64,000 nt of DNA from an uncultured Paracoccaceae bacterium (GTDB lineage Bacteria > Pseudomonadota > Alphaproteobacteria > Rhodobacterales > Rhodobacteraceae), in the NCBI GenBank assembly GCA_951812305.1, contig CATOSB010000011.1:434001-498000 (forward strand). Direction: 5' to 3'. Positions 1 through 8,140 of this stretch are shown here, in pieces; positions within the stretch are counted from its first letter, which is position 1, and each line of letters begins with the position of its first letter. Both the position numbers and the translations under genes were made by a program. The notes under the pieces were generated by a model. The model was not told the origin of the DNA and did not search any database. It saw nothing but the letters and a program-made list of their open reading frames with translations.

Positions 1-2
1 TT

Positions 3-893
3 TTGTTGGGCCGCGCGCTTGCCCCCGTCGACCTGACAATTGGCCAATGGCCGATGGTACAGCGGGCGATCAAAGGGTGGCAGAATCTGGCGGAATTGTT
101 GTCGACTGTCGGCGAAGAACCGCAACGGATGGAATTGCCAGTCCCGCGCGCGCGGCTTTCCGTGCAGCAATTGACGGTTGTGCCCCCCGGCGAAAAGGCG
201 GCAAGCCTTCGGTTGATCAGCTTCGATTTGAACCCCGGCGAAGCGCTCGGCGTTATTGGGCCCAGCGGTTCAGGCAAAACGACTCTCGCAAGGGCGTTAA
301 CCGGCGTTTGGCGCCCCGCTGGAGGCAAAATCCGCCTCGATGGAGCAACCCTTGACCAGTACGATCCTGAAAAGCTGGGTCAGCATGTCGGCTTTCTGCC
401 CCAACGCGTGCAATTGTTTGATGGGACAATCGCGGAAAACATCGCCCGCCTGTCCACGCAACCCGACAGCGAGAAAGTGATCGAAGCGGCCAAGGCCGCC
501 GCCGCTCATGAGATGATCCTGAAACTTCCGGAAGGTTATGACACCCGCGTAACATCCGGCGGTGGGCGGCTTTCGGGCGGTCAGATGCAAAGGATCGGGC
601 TGGCGCGCGCGATTTACGGTGATCCTGTAATTCTTGTGCTCGATGAACCGAACTCGAATCTCGACAACGAAGGCAGCCAGGCACTAAATCAGGCGATCCG
701 GAAAATGAAAACTGACGGTAAGGCTGTGATGATCATGGCCCACCGTCCAGCCGCGATCGAAGAATGCGACAAGCTACTGGTTCTCGATCTGGGTGCCAAA
801 CGCGCCTATGGCCCGCGTGAGCAGGTGCTGAAAGAAGTTCTGGCCAACTACGATGACGTCCGCCGCTCTGCCGGACCGGGAGGCGTATCATGA
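3..893 (+). CDS. Type I secretion ABC transporter, permease/ATPase (C-terminal part)
   Basis: This is the ATPase half of a PrtD/HlyB-type inner-membrane ABC protein that powers one-step export of unfolded proteins through a type I system. The visible part holds the complete nucleotide-binding domain: Walker A GPSGSGKTT, Q-loop LPQRVQLFDG, signature LSGGQMQRIGLARA, Walker B VILVLDEP and H-loop MIMAHRP. The frame is open at the left edge and begins in the coupling region (LLGRALAPVD), so the true start and the transmembrane domain lie outside the window. PrtD-type proteins are about 570 residues, so about half is visible. It overlaps the next gene by 4 bp (ATGA), as is usual for the ABC/adaptor pair. 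The cargo and the outer-membrane TolC partner are not in view. Confidence 0.9.
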   Translation: MLGRALAPVDLTIGQWPMVQRAIKGWQNLAELLSTVGEEPQRMELPVPRARLSVQQLTVVPPGEKAASLRLISFDLNPGEALGVIGPSGSGKTTLARALTGVWRPAGGKIRLDGATLDQYDPEKLGQHVGFLPQRVQLFDGTIAENIARLSTQPDSEKVIEAAKAAAAHEMILKLPEGYDTRVTSGGGRLSGGQMQRIGLARAIYGDPVILVLDEPNSNLDNEGSQALNQAIRKMKTDGKAVMIMAHRPAAIEECDKLLVLDLGAKRAYGPREQVLKEVLANYDDVRRSAGPGGVS

Positions 894-2197
894 CCGCGCC
901 CAAAAAAGCCTTCCCTGCGCGTGGTTACATGATGCTGGGCATTCTCGGTCTGTTGATACTCGTCGGCGGCTTTGGCAGCTGGTCCGTCTTCGCGAATATC
1001 TCCGGTGCCATCGTTGCCAGCGGGCAGGTGGAGGTAGATCAGAACCGGCAGGTCGTCCAACACCCCGACGGCGGCATTGTTGCCGCGATTTCGGTGAACG
1101 AGGGCGACATGGTCACCGCCGGTGACATCGTCGTGGAACTGGACGACACCATTTTACGTTCCGAATTGAGCATTATCGAAAGCCAGTTGTTCGAAGTTTG
1201 GGCGCGCAAGGCGCGATTGGAATCGGAAAGGGACGGCACAGATGAAATCACCTTCCCAAAAGAACTGGTAACGCTCGCTGCCGACAGACCGGAAATTCAG
1301 AACCTTCTGGATGGGCAGCAACGGCTGTTCGCCGCCCGCGTGACATCGCTGTCTCAGCAAAACGACCAGCTTTTGAAACGTCGCGACCAGATCGCGACCC
1401 AGGTCGATGGGATTGATGCACAAAAAGCGGCGCTTGATCGGCAGCTTGAGCTGATCAAGGAAGAACTGGCCGACCAGCAGACGCTGTTGGACAAAGGATT
1501 GGCCCAGGCGGCACGGGTTCTGGCGTTGCAGCGCGAGGAAGCTAACCTGAACGGGCGTCGCGGCGAACTCGTGGCATCTGGCGCGCAGGCCGCCGAACGC
1601 GCCACGGAAATCGACATCGAGATGCTGCGCGTCGATACCGCGCGCCGGGAAGAGGCGATTACTCAACTGCGCGATTTGCAGGTGCGCGCGCTGGAATTAG
1701 CAGAACAAAGAAGCACGATCACCACGCGGCTCGACCGCATGGAAATCCGGGCACCGGTTTCGGGCATCGTCTATTCGAAACAAATATTTGGCCCGCAATC
1801 GGTGATCCGCCCCGCAGAACCGGTAATGTACCTGATCCCACAAGACCGCCCGCTTTTGGTCGCCGCACAAGTGGAACCGATCCATGTCGATCAGGTGTTC
1901 GTCGGGCAGGAAGTGATTGTCAAGTTCTCCGCTTTCGATGCCCGCACAACGCCCGATCTGACCGGTCAGGTCTTGCAGGTTTCAGCGGATGCCTTTGTCG
2001 ATGAACGCACGCAGGCGACCTACTATCGCGCCGAAATCCGACTGAGCGAGGAAGAAATCGCGAAGCTGCCCGAAGGTCTGGTGATGATCCCGGGAATGCC
2101 GGTTGAGGCTTTCATCCGAACCGAAGATCGCTCTCCCCTGGCTTACCTCGTGAAACCACTGACAGATTACTTTGCCAAAGCCTTCCGGGAGAGTTAG
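890..2197 (+). CDS. HlyD-family type I secretion periplasmic adaptor
   Basis: This membrane fusion protein bridges the ABC protein encoded just upstream to an outer-membrane channel. The 435-residue product has a short cytoplasmic N terminus and one membrane anchor at about residues 12-34 (MLGILGLLILVGGFGSW). A lipoyl-like half motif follows (VVQHPDGGIVAAISVNEGD), then a long Glu/Gln/Arg-rich coiled coil at about residues 100-285. The second lipoyl half and beta-barrel come next (RMEIRAPVSGIVYS), with a C-terminal region typical of PrtE/HlyD. The start overlaps the stop of the ATPase gene, indicating translational coupling. Length and domain order are normal for the family. Confidence 0.92.
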   Translation: MTAPKKAFPARGYMMLGILGLLILVGGFGSWSVFANISGAIVASGQVEVDQNRQVVQHPDGGIVAAISVNEGDMVTAGDIVVELDDTILRSELSIIESQLFEVWARKARLESERDGTDEITFPKELVTLAADRPEIQNLLDGQQRLFAARVTSLSQQNDQLLKRRDQIATQVDGIDAQKAALDRQLELIKEELADQQTLLDKGLAQAARVLALQREEANLNGRRGELVASGAQAAERATEIDIEMLRVDTARREEAITQLRDLQVRALELAEQRSTITTRLDRMEIRAPVSGIVYSKQIFGPQSVIRPAEPVMYLIPQDRPLLVAAQVEPIHVDQVFVGQEVIVKFSAFDARTTPDLTGQVLQVSADAFVDERTQATYYRAEIRLSEEEIAKLPEGLVMIPGMPVEAFIRTEDRSPLAYLVKPLTDYFAKAFRES

Positions 2198-2236
2198 AGC
2201 GGTTCGAAGCCTGTCTGAAAATTGCGGAGAAACGCC

Positions 2237-2701
2237 ATGACCAACACGATTGAATCCCGTCTCGCCGATTTGGGTATCACTCTCGATACGCCCCCTGCCC
2301 CCGCTGCGAATTATGTGCCAAGCGTCCGTGTTGGAGACATCCTTTATGTCTCTGGCCAGATCAGCATGAACGCAGACGGCCTGATCACCGGCAAAGTCGG
2401 CGCAGACCTGAGTGTCGAGGAAGGTGCCGCCGCCGCGCGCACCTGTGCGATCAGCCTGCTGGCGCAGGTAAAGGCGGCGCTCGACGGAGACATTGGTGGG
2501 TTGGTGCGTGTGGTCAAGCTGACGGGATTTGTGAATTCCACGCCGGACTTTACCGATCAACCTAAAGTGATCAACGGCTGTTCGGATTTTCTTGTCGAAG
2601 TACTGGGGGACGCCGGGCGCCACGCCCGATCTGCCGTATCCGCAGGCGCGTTGCCGTTGAATGTCGCCGTCGAGATCGAGGGCATCTTTCAGGTCAAATG
2701 A
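2237..2701 (+). CDS. RidA/YjgF family protein
   Basis: RidA-type proteins hydrolyse reactive enamine/imine intermediates released by PLP enzymes. The 154-residue product has the family core VGDILYVSGQI followed by GKVGADLSVEEGAAAAR and a conserved C-terminal strand (PLNVAVEIEGIF). The ATG at 2237 is preferred over a TTG at 2222 because GCGGAGA sits a suitable distance upstream. At about 150 residues it belongs to the longer YjgF subgroup. The stop overlaps the start of the glycerophosphodiesterase gene by 4 bp, so the two are co-transcribed. The exact substrate cannot be told from sequence. Confidence 0.85.
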   Translation: MTNTIESRLADLGITLDTPPAPAANYVPSVRVGDILYVSGQISMNADGLITGKVGADLSVEEGAAAARTCAISLLAQVKAALDGDIGGLVRVVKLTGFVNSTPDFTDQPKVINGCSDFLVEVLGDAGRHARSAVSAGALPLNVAVEIEGIFQVK

Positions 2702-3456
2702 CCCCCCTGCCACAAGTGTTTCTCGACCGCCCGCTCGCGCATCGCGGGCTGCACGGTGTTGGGCGGCCTGAAAACTCGCTGGCAGCTTTCCGGGCCGCTA
2801 TTGAGGCTGGCTATGGTATCGAACTCGACCTTCAGATCAGCGCCGATGGCGCCGCGATGGTCTTCCACGACGACTACCTTGACCGGCTGACAGATGAAAC
2901 TGGGCCGATCAACGCGCGCAATAGCCATGAGCTTGCAGAAATCCCGTTATTAGGCGGCGACGACGGAATTCCGACCTTGGCGGATGTGCTGCACCTGACA
3001 GATGCGCGTGCGCCGCTTTTGATCGAGCTCAAAGATCAGGATGGCGCATTCGGTGATCTTGTCGGGCCGTTGGAAACAGCCGTGGCAGATACGTTGGACG
3101 GCTATGACGGACCCATCGCCTTGATGTCATTCAATCCGCACTCGGTCGCGGCATTGGCCGATCTCTGCCCCGGAACCCCGCGCGGCATCACCACGGCGCC
3201 TTTCACCGATCCGCATTCCGCACACCTGCCGAAGGCACTTCGCGCCGATCTGGCAGCGATCTCGACCTTTGGACAAAATGGCGAGGCATTCATTTCTCAT
3301 CAGCATGACGACCTTGCCTCGCCCCGCGTGGCAGAGGTTCGTGCCACGGGTGCGGCCGTACTCTGTTGGACAATCCGTTCGCCCGCCGAGGAAAAAAAGG
3401 CGCGCAAGATCGCCCACAACATCACCTTTGAGGGTTATCTGGCCGCAATCCCTTGA
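2698..3456 (+). CDS. Glycerophosphodiester phosphodiesterase family protein
   Basis: The 252-residue product carries the GDPD signature. The N terminus has the catalytic HRG (LAHRGLHG) with PENSLAAFRAAIEAGYGIELDLQIS, which supplies the metal-binding Glu and Asp residues. The second catalytic His lies in MVFHDDYLDRLT. The family hydrolyses glycerophosphodiesters to glycerol-3-phosphate and an alcohol. No signal peptide is visible, so it is likely cytoplasmic, as for UgpQ. It overlaps the RidA gene by 4 bp (ATGA) and is followed after about 50 bp by the FemAB-like gene, probably in one transcript. Confidence 0.88.
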   Translation: MTPLPQVFLDRPLAHRGLHGVGRPENSLAAFRAAIEAGYGIELDLQISADGAAMVFHDDYLDRLTDETGPINARNSHELAEIPLLGGDDGIPTLADVLHLTDARAPLLIELKDQDGAFGDLVGPLETAVADTLDGYDGPIALMSFNPHSVAALADLCPGTPRGITTAPFTDPHSAHLPKALRADLAAISTFGQNGEAFISHQHDDLASPRVAEVRATGAAVLCWTIRSPAEEKKARKIAHNITFEGYLAAIP

Positions 3457-3507
3457 CCTTCGCTCACCGACACCCAAAATCGCGACCATGCCTGCATTGC
3501 TGCCCCG

Positions 3508-4689
3508 ATGAGTGAAGCCCGCATCGAAGTGAACGTCCTCGGCGCGCTTACCGAGATCGACGCAGATGACTGGGATGCCTGCGCCTGCCCGGAGGCCGCG
3601 AATGGCCGTGCGATGGACCCTTTCACCACGCATCGTTTCCTTTCCGCTCTTGAGCAGAGCGGATCGGTGGGTCCAGGCACAGGCTGGGCACCGCGCCATC
3701 TGGTTGCAATGCTGGATGGCGTGGTCATCGCCGTGGCGCCGCTTTACGCCAAAGGTCACAGCCAGGGAGAGTATGTATTCGATCATTCCTGGGCGCACGC
3801 ACTGGAACGCGCTGGCGGGCAGTACTACCCAAAACTGCAACTGGCAGTTCCATTCACCCCGGCGACGGGCCGAAGATTTTTGACCAAACCTGGACACGAA
3901 GAGATCGGCATCAGTGCGCTAGCGCAGGGCGCGGTTCAACTGGCATCAGAAAATAGTCTCTCCTCACTTCACATCACCTTTTGTACCGAGGAAGAGGCAG
4001 CGGTCGGCAAGCAAATCGGACTATTGCACCGGATTTCGGAGCAGTTTCACTGGGAGAACAGAGGCTACACGACTTTCGACGCATTCCTCGCCGACCTGTC
4101 CAGTCGCAAGCGAAAGAATATCCGCAAGGAACGTGCCACTGCCAACGATTTCGGCGGCAAAATCTATGCGTTAACCGGCGATGAGATCGAGCCCGAACAC
4201 TGGGATGAATTCTGGAGGTTCTATCAGGACACCGGTACACGAAAGTGGGGATCGCCCTATCTGACGCGTGAATTCTTCGACATCGCACAGGACACCATGC
4301 GCGACGACATCCTTTTGTACCTCGCCGAACGCGATGGGCGCTTCATCGCCGGGGCGCTGAATTTCGTCGGCCGTGAAACACTGTTCGGGCGCTATTGGGG
4401 CTGTGTTGAAGATCACGCCTGCTTGCATTTCGAACTGTGCTATTACCGCGCCATCGACTTTGCGATTGAACAAGGGCTGCAACGGGTCGAAGCCGGAGCG
4501 CAGGGGCAGCACAAGCTTGCGCGCGGCTATCTGCCCAATACCTGCCATTCCCTACACTGGATCGCCGATCCCGGATTTCGCAATGCCGTGGAGGAATTTT
4601 TGAAAGCCGAACGCGCCGCCGTAGATGAGGACATCGAAATCCTCACCAGCTACGGTCCGTTTCGAAAGTCAAAGGAAGAGGACATATGA
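3508..4689 (+). CDS. FemAB/GNAT-like acyltransferase (COG3146 type)
   Basis: This 393-residue soluble protein belongs to the family annotated as peptidogalycan biosynthesis or GNAT N-acetyltransferase proteins. Features seen are the segment RKRKNIRKERATANDFGG, typical of FemAB-like acetyltransferases, followed by FYQDTGTRKWGSPYLTREFF. The C-terminal acyl-CoA-binding fold has FIAGALNFVG, GRYWGC and FELCYYRAIDFAIEQG. The family is widespread in alphaproteobacteria, but its substrate is not established. Its stop overlaps the pterin dehydratase start by 4 bp (ATGA). Confidence 0.8.
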   Translation: MSEARIEVNVLGALTEIDADDWDACACPEAANGRAMDPFTTHRFLSALEQSGSVGPGTGWAPRHLVAMLDGVVIAVAPLYAKGHSQGEYVFDHSWAHALERAGGQYYPKLQLAVPFTPATGRRFLTKPGHEEIGISALAQGAVQLASENSLSSLHITFCTEEEAAVGKQIGLLHRISEQFHWENRGYTTFDAFLADLSSRKRKNIRKERATANDFGGKIYALTGDEIEPEHWDEFWRFYQDTGTRKWGSPYLTREFFDIAQDTMRDDILLYLAERDGRFIAGALNFVGRETLFGRYWGCVEDHACLHFELCYYRAIDFAIEQGLQRVEAGAQGQHKLARGYLPNTCHSLHWIADPGFRNAVEEFLKAERAAVDEDIEILTSYGPFRKSKEEDI

Positions 4690-4979
4690 CCAGACTTAAC
4701 GACGACCAACGCCGCGAATTCATCGATCCGCTTTTGGCGTCCGGCTGGGTGAAGACTTCCGACCGCGATGCAATCTCAAAATCCTTTGCGTTCAAGAACT
4801 TCGTTGAAGCCTTCGGCTTCATGACCCGTGCCGCGCTTTGGGCCGAAAAATGGAATCATCACCCTGAATGGTTCAACGTCTACAAAACTGTCGAAGTCAC
4901 CTTGTCCACTCATGATGCAAATGGCCTGACAGAAAAAGACGTGAAACTCGCACGCAAGATGGATCAGCTGGCAGGCTGA
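4686..4979 (+). CDS. phhB: 4a-hydroxytetrahydrobiopterin dehydratase (PCD/PhhB)
   Basis: The 97-residue product matches pterin-4a-carbinolamine dehydratase in length and motifs. It has FVEAFGFMTRAALWAEKWNHHPEWFNVYKTVEVTLSTHD, whose consecutive His residues bind the pterin. The enzyme regenerates the pterin cofactor of aromatic amino-acid hydroxylases by dehydrating the 4a-hydroxy intermediate. No phenylalanine hydroxylase gene is nearby. The start overlaps the FemAB-like gene, and the stop abuts the convergent peroxiredoxin gene with no gap. Confidence 0.9.
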   Translation: MTRLNDDQRREFIDPLLASGWVKTSDRDAISKSFAFKNFVEAFGFMTRAALWAEKWNHHPEWFNVYKTVEVTLSTHDANGLTEKDVKLARKMDQLAG

Positions 4980-5468
4980 TCAAAGCTCTGCCAGCATCGT
5001 TTCTCCAGCAGTCGTTTCACAAACGCCAGGCTTTTCTTCCTTGTGCAGAATTTTGACAACGCCATCGTCAACAAGCGCAGAAAACCTCATGCAGCGGTCA
5101 AAGAACCCAACCGGCGGCGCGGTGAACTCCATTCCAATTGCCTTGGTGAACGACGAATCCGCGTCGCCAAGCATCACAATCCCCGTCGCCGTCGCGCCCG
5201 TGCTTTCGCCCCATGCGCTCATAACAAACGGGTCGTTGACGGAAACACAAATGACTTCCTCGACGCCCTTATCCTTAAGTCCATCAAAAGTTCGAATGAA
5301 ACTCGGGACATGGGCACTGGTACAGGTTCCTGTATAGGCGCCGGGCAGCCCGAAAATAACAACCTTTCGCCCTGTGGTGAAATCCGCCAACTCCACGCTT
5401 TCGGGCCCGTTTTCGCCCATGCGCAAAAGCGTCCCGCCGGGAAGTTTGTCTCCAACCTGAATTGCCAT
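4980..5468 (-). CDS. Peroxiredoxin, Prx5 type
   Basis: This thiol peroxidase of the Prx5 (redoxin) subfamily reduces peroxides through a peroxidatic Cys. The 162-residue product contains the hallmark PGAYTGTCTSAHVPSF, with the catalytic Cys in the TxxCT context, plus EEVICVSVNDPFVMSAWG and the FTKAIGMEF segment. The ATG at 5468 is preceded by GGGAGAC. An in-frame codon further upstream would add 18 residues outside the family and is rejected. Transcription is convergent with the phhB transcript and divergent from the FAD reductase gene at 5553. Confidence 0.92.
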   Translation of the reverse strand: MAIQVGDKLPGGTLLRMGENGPESVELADFTTGRKVVIFGLPGAYTGTCTSAHVPSFIRTFDGLKDKGVEEVICVSVNDPFVMSAWGESTGATATGIVMLGDADSSFTKAIGMEFTAPPVGFFDRCMRFSALVDDGVVKILHKEEKPGVCETTAGETMLAEL

Positions 5469-5552
5469 TTCCGTCTCCCTGATACGTTGTAAATCTTTCA
5501 GGCATGGATATAGGGTGCGCACGGGTTATCGACCAGAGCAGGATGGGCGTTC

Positions 5553-6758
5553 ATGCAAAGAATTGTTGTCATAGGTGCAGGACAAGCCGGGGCATCGCTT
5601 GTCGCTAAACTGCGCAACATGGGGCATGACGGGCCAATCACGTTGATCGGCGAGGAACCGCAGCCTCCCTATCAACGTCCGCCACTAAGCAAAGGATATT
5701 TGCTGGGCGACATGGTGCTGGAACGGTTGTTCCTGAGACCTGAAGAATTCTATGCGGAAAACAACATATCACTCAAAACCGGTACGCCAGTAACAGCGAT
5801 TGATCGTGCAAATAAAACGGTGACCGCGGGCGACGAACTGCTGAACTATGACCATTTGGTTCTGACAACCGGGTCAGCCCCACGCACGCTCCCCGCCGCG
5901 ATTGGCGGCGATCTCCCCGGCGTTTTCACCGTACGCACTTTGGCAGATGTCGATGCGATGGCGCCGGAATTCACGCAAGGTCGCAACGCCCTGATCATAG
6001 GTGGCGGCTATATTGGGTTGGAGGCGGCGGCGGTTGCGTCGAAACTCGGCATGAACGTGACGCTGATCGAGATGGCAGACCGGATACTGCAACGCGTCGC
6101 CGCGCCCGAAACGTCAGACTATTTCCGCGAGTTGCACCGCGCACATGGCGTGGACACTCGCGAAAACATTGGGCTGGAAAGGCTTACCGGCGGCGACCAC
6201 GTGACCGGGGCAATCCTGTCGGACGGCTCCGAATTACCCGTCGATGTTGCTATCGTCGGCATCGGGATCACGCCGTCAACCGCATTGGCGGAATCCGCCG
6301 GTCTCGACATCGAGAACGGTATCAAGACTGACGCGTTTGGGCGAACTTCGGACGCATCAATCTGGGCCGCCGGAGATTGCGCCTCTTTCCCTCACAAAGG
6401 TGGCCGCATCCGTTTGGAATCGGTCGGCAATGCGATTGATCAGGCCGAATGCGTGGCTGAAAACATTCTTGGCGCGAACAAGGAATACCAGGCGAAACCA
6501 TGGTTCTGGTCCGACCAGTACGACACCAAATTGCAGATCGCAGGACTGAACACCGGCTATGATCGGATCGTCACCCGTGGCAGCGGTTCAGACGCGTCAT
6601 TCTGGTACTATCAGGGTGATAAACTGCTCGCCGTTGACGCGATGAACGACCCGCGCGCCTATATGGTTGGCAAGCGACTGATCGAGGCGGGCAAATCACC
6701 CGACCCTACGGTAATTGCTGACGTTACCGCCGACCTGAAACCTCTGCTGCGCGCCTAA
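5553..6758 (+). CDS. NAD(P)H-dependent FAD ferredoxin reductase
   Basis: The 401-residue flavoprotein resembles rhodocoxin, putidaredoxin or terpredoxin reductase. The N-terminal Rossmann motif VVIGAGQAGASLVAKLR binds FAD. A second one, ALIIGGGYIGLEAAAVASKLG, binds NAD(P)H. The FAD-binding ATG-type segment is IWAAGDCASF. The C-terminal reductase domain (PWFWSDQYDTKLQIAGL) is characteristic of this subgroup. Such enzymes pass electrons from NADH to a 2Fe-2S ferredoxin serving a P450 or dioxygenase. No such partner is encoded nearby, so the acceptor is unknown. Its stop overlaps the rsmD start by 1 bp (TAATG). Confidence 0.88.
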   Translation: MQRIVVIGAGQAGASLVAKLRNMGHDGPITLIGEEPQPPYQRPPLSKGYLLGDMVLERLFLRPEEFYAENNISLKTGTPVTAIDRANKTVTAGDELLNYDHLVLTTGSAPRTLPAAIGGDLPGVFTVRTLADVDAMAPEFTQGRNALIIGGGYIGLEAAAVASKLGMNVTLIEMADRILQRVAAPETSDYFRELHRAHGVDTRENIGLERLTGGDHVTGAILSDGSELPVDVAIVGIGITPSTALAESAGLDIENGIKTDAFGRTSDASIWAAGDCASFPHKGGRIRLESVGNAIDQAECVAENILGANKEYQAKPWFWSDQYDTKLQIAGLNTGYDRIVTRGSGSDASFWYYQGDKLLAVDAMNDPRAYMVGKRLIEAGKSPDPTVIADVTADLKPLLRA

Positions 6759-7321
6759 TGCGGATCATTGCTGGTCAGCATCGTGGATTGCGGCTGGCCA
6801 GCGTCGGCAAAGGCGACACCGCAGCTCATCTCAGACCCACCAGCGACCGTGTGCGCGAAAACCTGTTCAACGTATTGACCTCCGGATCTTATGGCGACCC
6901 GATAACCGGCGCGCGCGTTCTGGATCTGTTTGCCGGAACGGGCGCATTGGGGTTTGAGGCGCTGTCGCGCGGCGCGGCCCATGCGACATTTGTCGACGAT
7001 GGCTCTGCCGCGCGGGCGCTTATTCGCGAGAACATCGGACTGACGAAATCCGGCGGGGTCACGAAACTCTTTCGACGCGACGCGACCCGGCTTGGTGTTT
7101 GCCAATCAACCGAATTCGATCTGATTTTCCTCGACCCGCCATACGGCAAGCGTTTGGGGCAACTGGCCCTGAAAAGTGCGCAGTCCGGCGGCTGGATTGC
7201 TCCCGGCGCGATGGTCATTTGGGAGGAGGGCACAGCACAGGATGTCCCGGAAGGGTTCAAACTGTTGGATGAGCGAAAATATGGCGACACATACATCACC
7301 ATTCTGGAGGCTCCTGCATGA
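6758..7321 (+). CDS. rsmD: 16S rRNA (guanine-966-N2)-methyltransferase RsmD
   Basis: The 187-residue SAM-dependent enzyme begins MRIIAGQHRGLRL, the usual RsmD start, followed by LRPTSDRVRENLFNVL. SAM motif I is VLDLFAGTGALGFEALSRGA. The catalytic motif is LIFLDPPYG, the DPPY form of the NPPY motif. It methylates G966 of 16S rRNA in assembled 30S subunits. It overlaps the HAD gene by 4 bp, and the two probably share a transcript with the FAD reductase. Confidence 0.93.
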   Translation: MRIIAGQHRGLRLASVGKGDTAAHLRPTSDRVRENLFNVLTSGSYGDPITGARVLDLFAGTGALGFEALSRGAAHATFVDDGSAARALIRENIGLTKSGGVTKLFRRDATRLGVCQSTEFDLIFLDPPYGKRLGQLALKSAQSGGWIAPGAMVIWEEGTAQDVPEGFKLLDERKYGDTYITILEAPA

Positions 7322-7965
7322 CGCCCAAACTGGTTATCTTCGATTGCGATGGGGTACTGGTTGACAGCGAGCCAATCAGCAACCGAATGATCCGCGACGA
7401 TCTGGCCACACGCGGGCTGGACTTGCCGCTCGAACAGATCATGACGCTTTTCGTCGGCGGCACGATCAAGGGATTATCCGACACCGCGCGGGAAATGGGC
7501 GCAGACCTTCCCGACGACTGGGTGGAGTGGTTTTACGAGCGGCTTTATGCACGCCTGGCAGAAGGGACACCTTTGATCGAGGGGATTGAAACCGTGCTCG
7601 ACCGGTTGGACGCGGCGAGCATCCCCTACGCCGTCGGTTCGAACGGATCGGACGAAAAAATGGCGATCACGCTAGGCCAACACCCGAAAATGTGGGCGCG
7701 GCTGAAGGATTGTTTATATTCTGCCCACACGCTTGGCGTCGCAAAACCTGATCCGGGTTTGTATCTGGCAGTGACAGAGGGGTTCGGCGTTGCTTCCGAG
7801 GATTGTGTTGTCATCGATGACAGTCCATCTGGCTGCCGTGGTGCCACGGCCGCAGGTATTCCCTGCCTCGGATTTGCTGAACACGACGACGGCGCGCGGC
7901 TGGCCGCAGTGGGCGCGCGCGTGTTTCACCGGATGATGGAACTGCCTATGCTGTTGGGCGTTTGA
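7318..7965 (+). CDS. HAD-superfamily phosphatase (GPH/YieH-like)
   Basis: The 215-residue protein has HAD motif I FDCDGVLVDSEP with the nucleophile and acid/base Asp pair. Motif II is the Ser in VGSNG, motif III the Lys in GVAKPDPGLY, and motif IV the acidic pair in CVVIDDSPSGCRGA. An alpha-helical cap lies between motifs I and II (subclass C1). It probably dephosphorylates a small sugar phosphate or similar metabolite, but the substrate cannot be inferred. It is the last gene of its transcript, convergent with amn. Confidence 0.88.
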   Translation: MTPKLVIFDCDGVLVDSEPISNRMIRDDLATRGLDLPLEQIMTLFVGGTIKGLSDTAREMGADLPDDWVEWFYERLYARLAEGTPLIEGIETVLDRLDAASIPYAVGSNGSDEKMAITLGQHPKMWARLKDCLYSAHTLGVAKPDPGLYLAVTEGFGVASEDCVVIDDSPSGCRGATAAGIPCLGFAEHDDGARLAAVGARVFHRMMELPMLLGV

Positions 7966-8056
7966 CGAGTGATGGATGGTGTCGCTTTTGGCCTGAAACG
8001 TACATTGCTCGCTTGCGCCCCTGGCGCGGAATCAAGGCCCCTCGGGCCGCCGCGCG

Positions 8057-8086
8057 ATCGCCTGCCCGTCCCGGCGGGCTGGCGAT
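8057..8086. terminator. Palindrome between convergent genes
   Basis: An ATCGCC/GGCGAT outer stem encloses a GCCCG/CGGGC-type inner stem in the 175-bp gap between the HAD gene and amn, which converge here. There is no T-tract on either side, so it may be a processed or Rho-associated 3' hairpin or a REP-like palindrome. The rest of the gap (7966-8140) shows no other feature. Confidence 0.4.
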
Positions 8087-8140
8087 TTGGCTGGTCTTGG
8101 CGCTTGATTTGCAAATGTCCGTTTCAGACCCTTTCCACCC

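Noticed and set aside
8122..8137. A 16-bp match TTTCAGACCCTTTCCA shared with 12455-12470.
   Set aside because: One copy spans the thiolase stop region and the other a convergent gap. There is no extended similarity or mobile-element feature, so it is treated as chance or a minor repeat.
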